Part shown: positions 63,066 through 64,000 of the stretch, piece by piece
How positions within the stretch are numbered: the first letter of the stretch is position 1
Layout: the number at the start of each line of letters is the position of its first letter
From: Candidula unifasciata
Taxonomy: Eukaryota; Mollusca; Gastropoda; Stylommatophora; Geomitridae
Length of the DNA: 64,000 nucleotides
Assembly: GCA_905116865.2 (NCBI GenBank)
Contig: CAJHNH020002497.1
Span: 1 to 64,000, forward strand
Reading direction: 5' to 3'
The notes under the pieces: model-generated
Told to the model about the DNA's origin: nothing
Database searches by the model: none
What the model saw: only the letters and a program-made list of their open reading frames with translations
Made by a program: the position numbers and the translations under genes

Positions 63066-64000
63066 CTTTTTCTCTCCTGTTTGTAAGAACTCCGGAATAT
63101 TCCGCAATTTGACCAATATCACAACTAACAACAATCAAGTTGTGATTTGTAACTAATAACTTAGGCCATGTAGTTGTCTGCCTACTTAGGAAAATATATT
63201 TAATATTTACCTTGAGTGAGTGAAGAGAAAACAATCAAAGTATACTCTAGTCTACAGTTTATAAAAAAAAATATAATAGTAATAAATGAATGAATTATGT
63301 TAACTTTAAAAATCATCTTTTTTTCTCAAAATAAGTTATAACTATATCTATTTAGTTCTTTTGCTTCCATGGTCAGATCCTTAGTTGATTCAGTAGTTTG
63401 TCTGTAGCACTGCCGTCTCTAATATTTCTAATAATGCCTAACAACTGAATCACGATACATTTTGGCTGTGTCCCCTCGAAAATAGGTTACTTGAAGCGTT
63501 TCAATGTTGCATTGTGTGACAATATAATTTGCTTACAAACTTCTGTGTTCTGGTTGTATTCGTATTACAAATCCACAAGCGGGTATTGTAAAGTGGATAT
63601 ACACGATTTTCATACTTTGTTGTTAGATTACAGCAATTTTAATTTTAATTCACGGGAGACAGTCGTGTTGTGATGTGTTTGTCACTGTTTCTAGTCAGTA
63701 GTTCGGAGTTTGTGGAACTGGCTGTTTATTACTTGTCTACTTTAAATGTAGAAATCTTACTTTTAAGGAAAATACAAACAGGTAATTTAGAAGCCATATC
63801 TGGAGAATATCGACAGTTGTCAGGTGCAAACTATCTTGTGTTGGAAGAAAACTATTGCTTTCATATTGACTGTGCATAAATGGTGCAACCACACTGTAGA
63901 TAAATTGTGTCAAGATATTTCGGAGCTCTAGGTAAGTGGATGAAAATAATATTTAATTTACTAACTAACCTCTCACAGCAAGTCACTCTTCTCTAAAAAG
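63066..64000. other. unassigned AT-rich sequence to window end
   Basis: Small open frames at about 63,490-63,880 show no motif I recognise. If the preceding fragment is an LTR element, its 5' LTR and leader would lie here, but I cannot define LTR boundaries. Confidence 0.35.

Overview
The window is animal nuclear DNA. It carries a split gene with GT-AG introns, many decayed non-LTR retrotransposons (LINEs), tRNA-headed SINEs, hAT, Tc1 and mariner remnants, and a very large amount of tandem repeat. There is no operon structure and nothing prokaryotic. The LINE mix and the host gene suggest an invertebrate, perhaps a mollusc or another lophotrochozoan. The species cannot be fixed from the sequence alone.

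The one clearly intact host gene is cathepsin C (dipeptidyl peptidase I) on the minus strand, 48,790 down to 21,957. Eight coding exons join without a frame break into 459 residues: signal peptide, exclusion domain, propeptide, papain-type protease domain, and all catalytic residues. Its introns (1.0 to 9.6 kb) hold most of the transposons and minisatellites in the middle of the window. Upstream of its ATG are two TCATGTG elements (MITF/TFE type) and a TATA-like stretch, with an old LINE only about 200-250 bp from the ATG.

Layout: 1-3.4 kb, minisatellites and a hAT-like element with perfect 8-bp target duplications that contains a LINE tail. 3.8-6.0 kb, a chimeric LINE remnant. 6.1-6.8 kb, an apparent pseudogene of a nose-resistant-to-fluoxetine type acyltransferase. 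7.7-11.2 kb, a long decayed I-type LINE. 11.2-16.2 kb, three large satellites in a row. 16.2-17.8 kb, another LINE. 18.2-20.1 kb, a 17-bp minisatellite. 20.4-21.6 kb, Tc1 and LINE remnants. 22.0-48.8 kb, cathepsin C with its invaded introns, including the best preserved LINE at 29.5-32.5 kb. 49-64 kb, LINE, SINE and mariner remnants, a 62-bp minisatellite, and some unrecognised sequence.

The most unusual theme is the coupling of tandem repeats to retrotransposons. At least five arrays are amplified pieces of LINE coding sequence, each from a different part of the protein: endonuclease (41 bp), the segment before the reverse transcriptase (37-38 bp), RT motif A (57 bp, in frame), RNase H (43 bp) and the C-terminal zinc-knuckle region (69 bp). 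Other arrays abut the 3' ends of LINEs or SINEs. By my estimates the tandem arrays cover about 15 kb, roughly a quarter of the window. Long reading frames inside these arrays are artefacts of periodicity, not genes.
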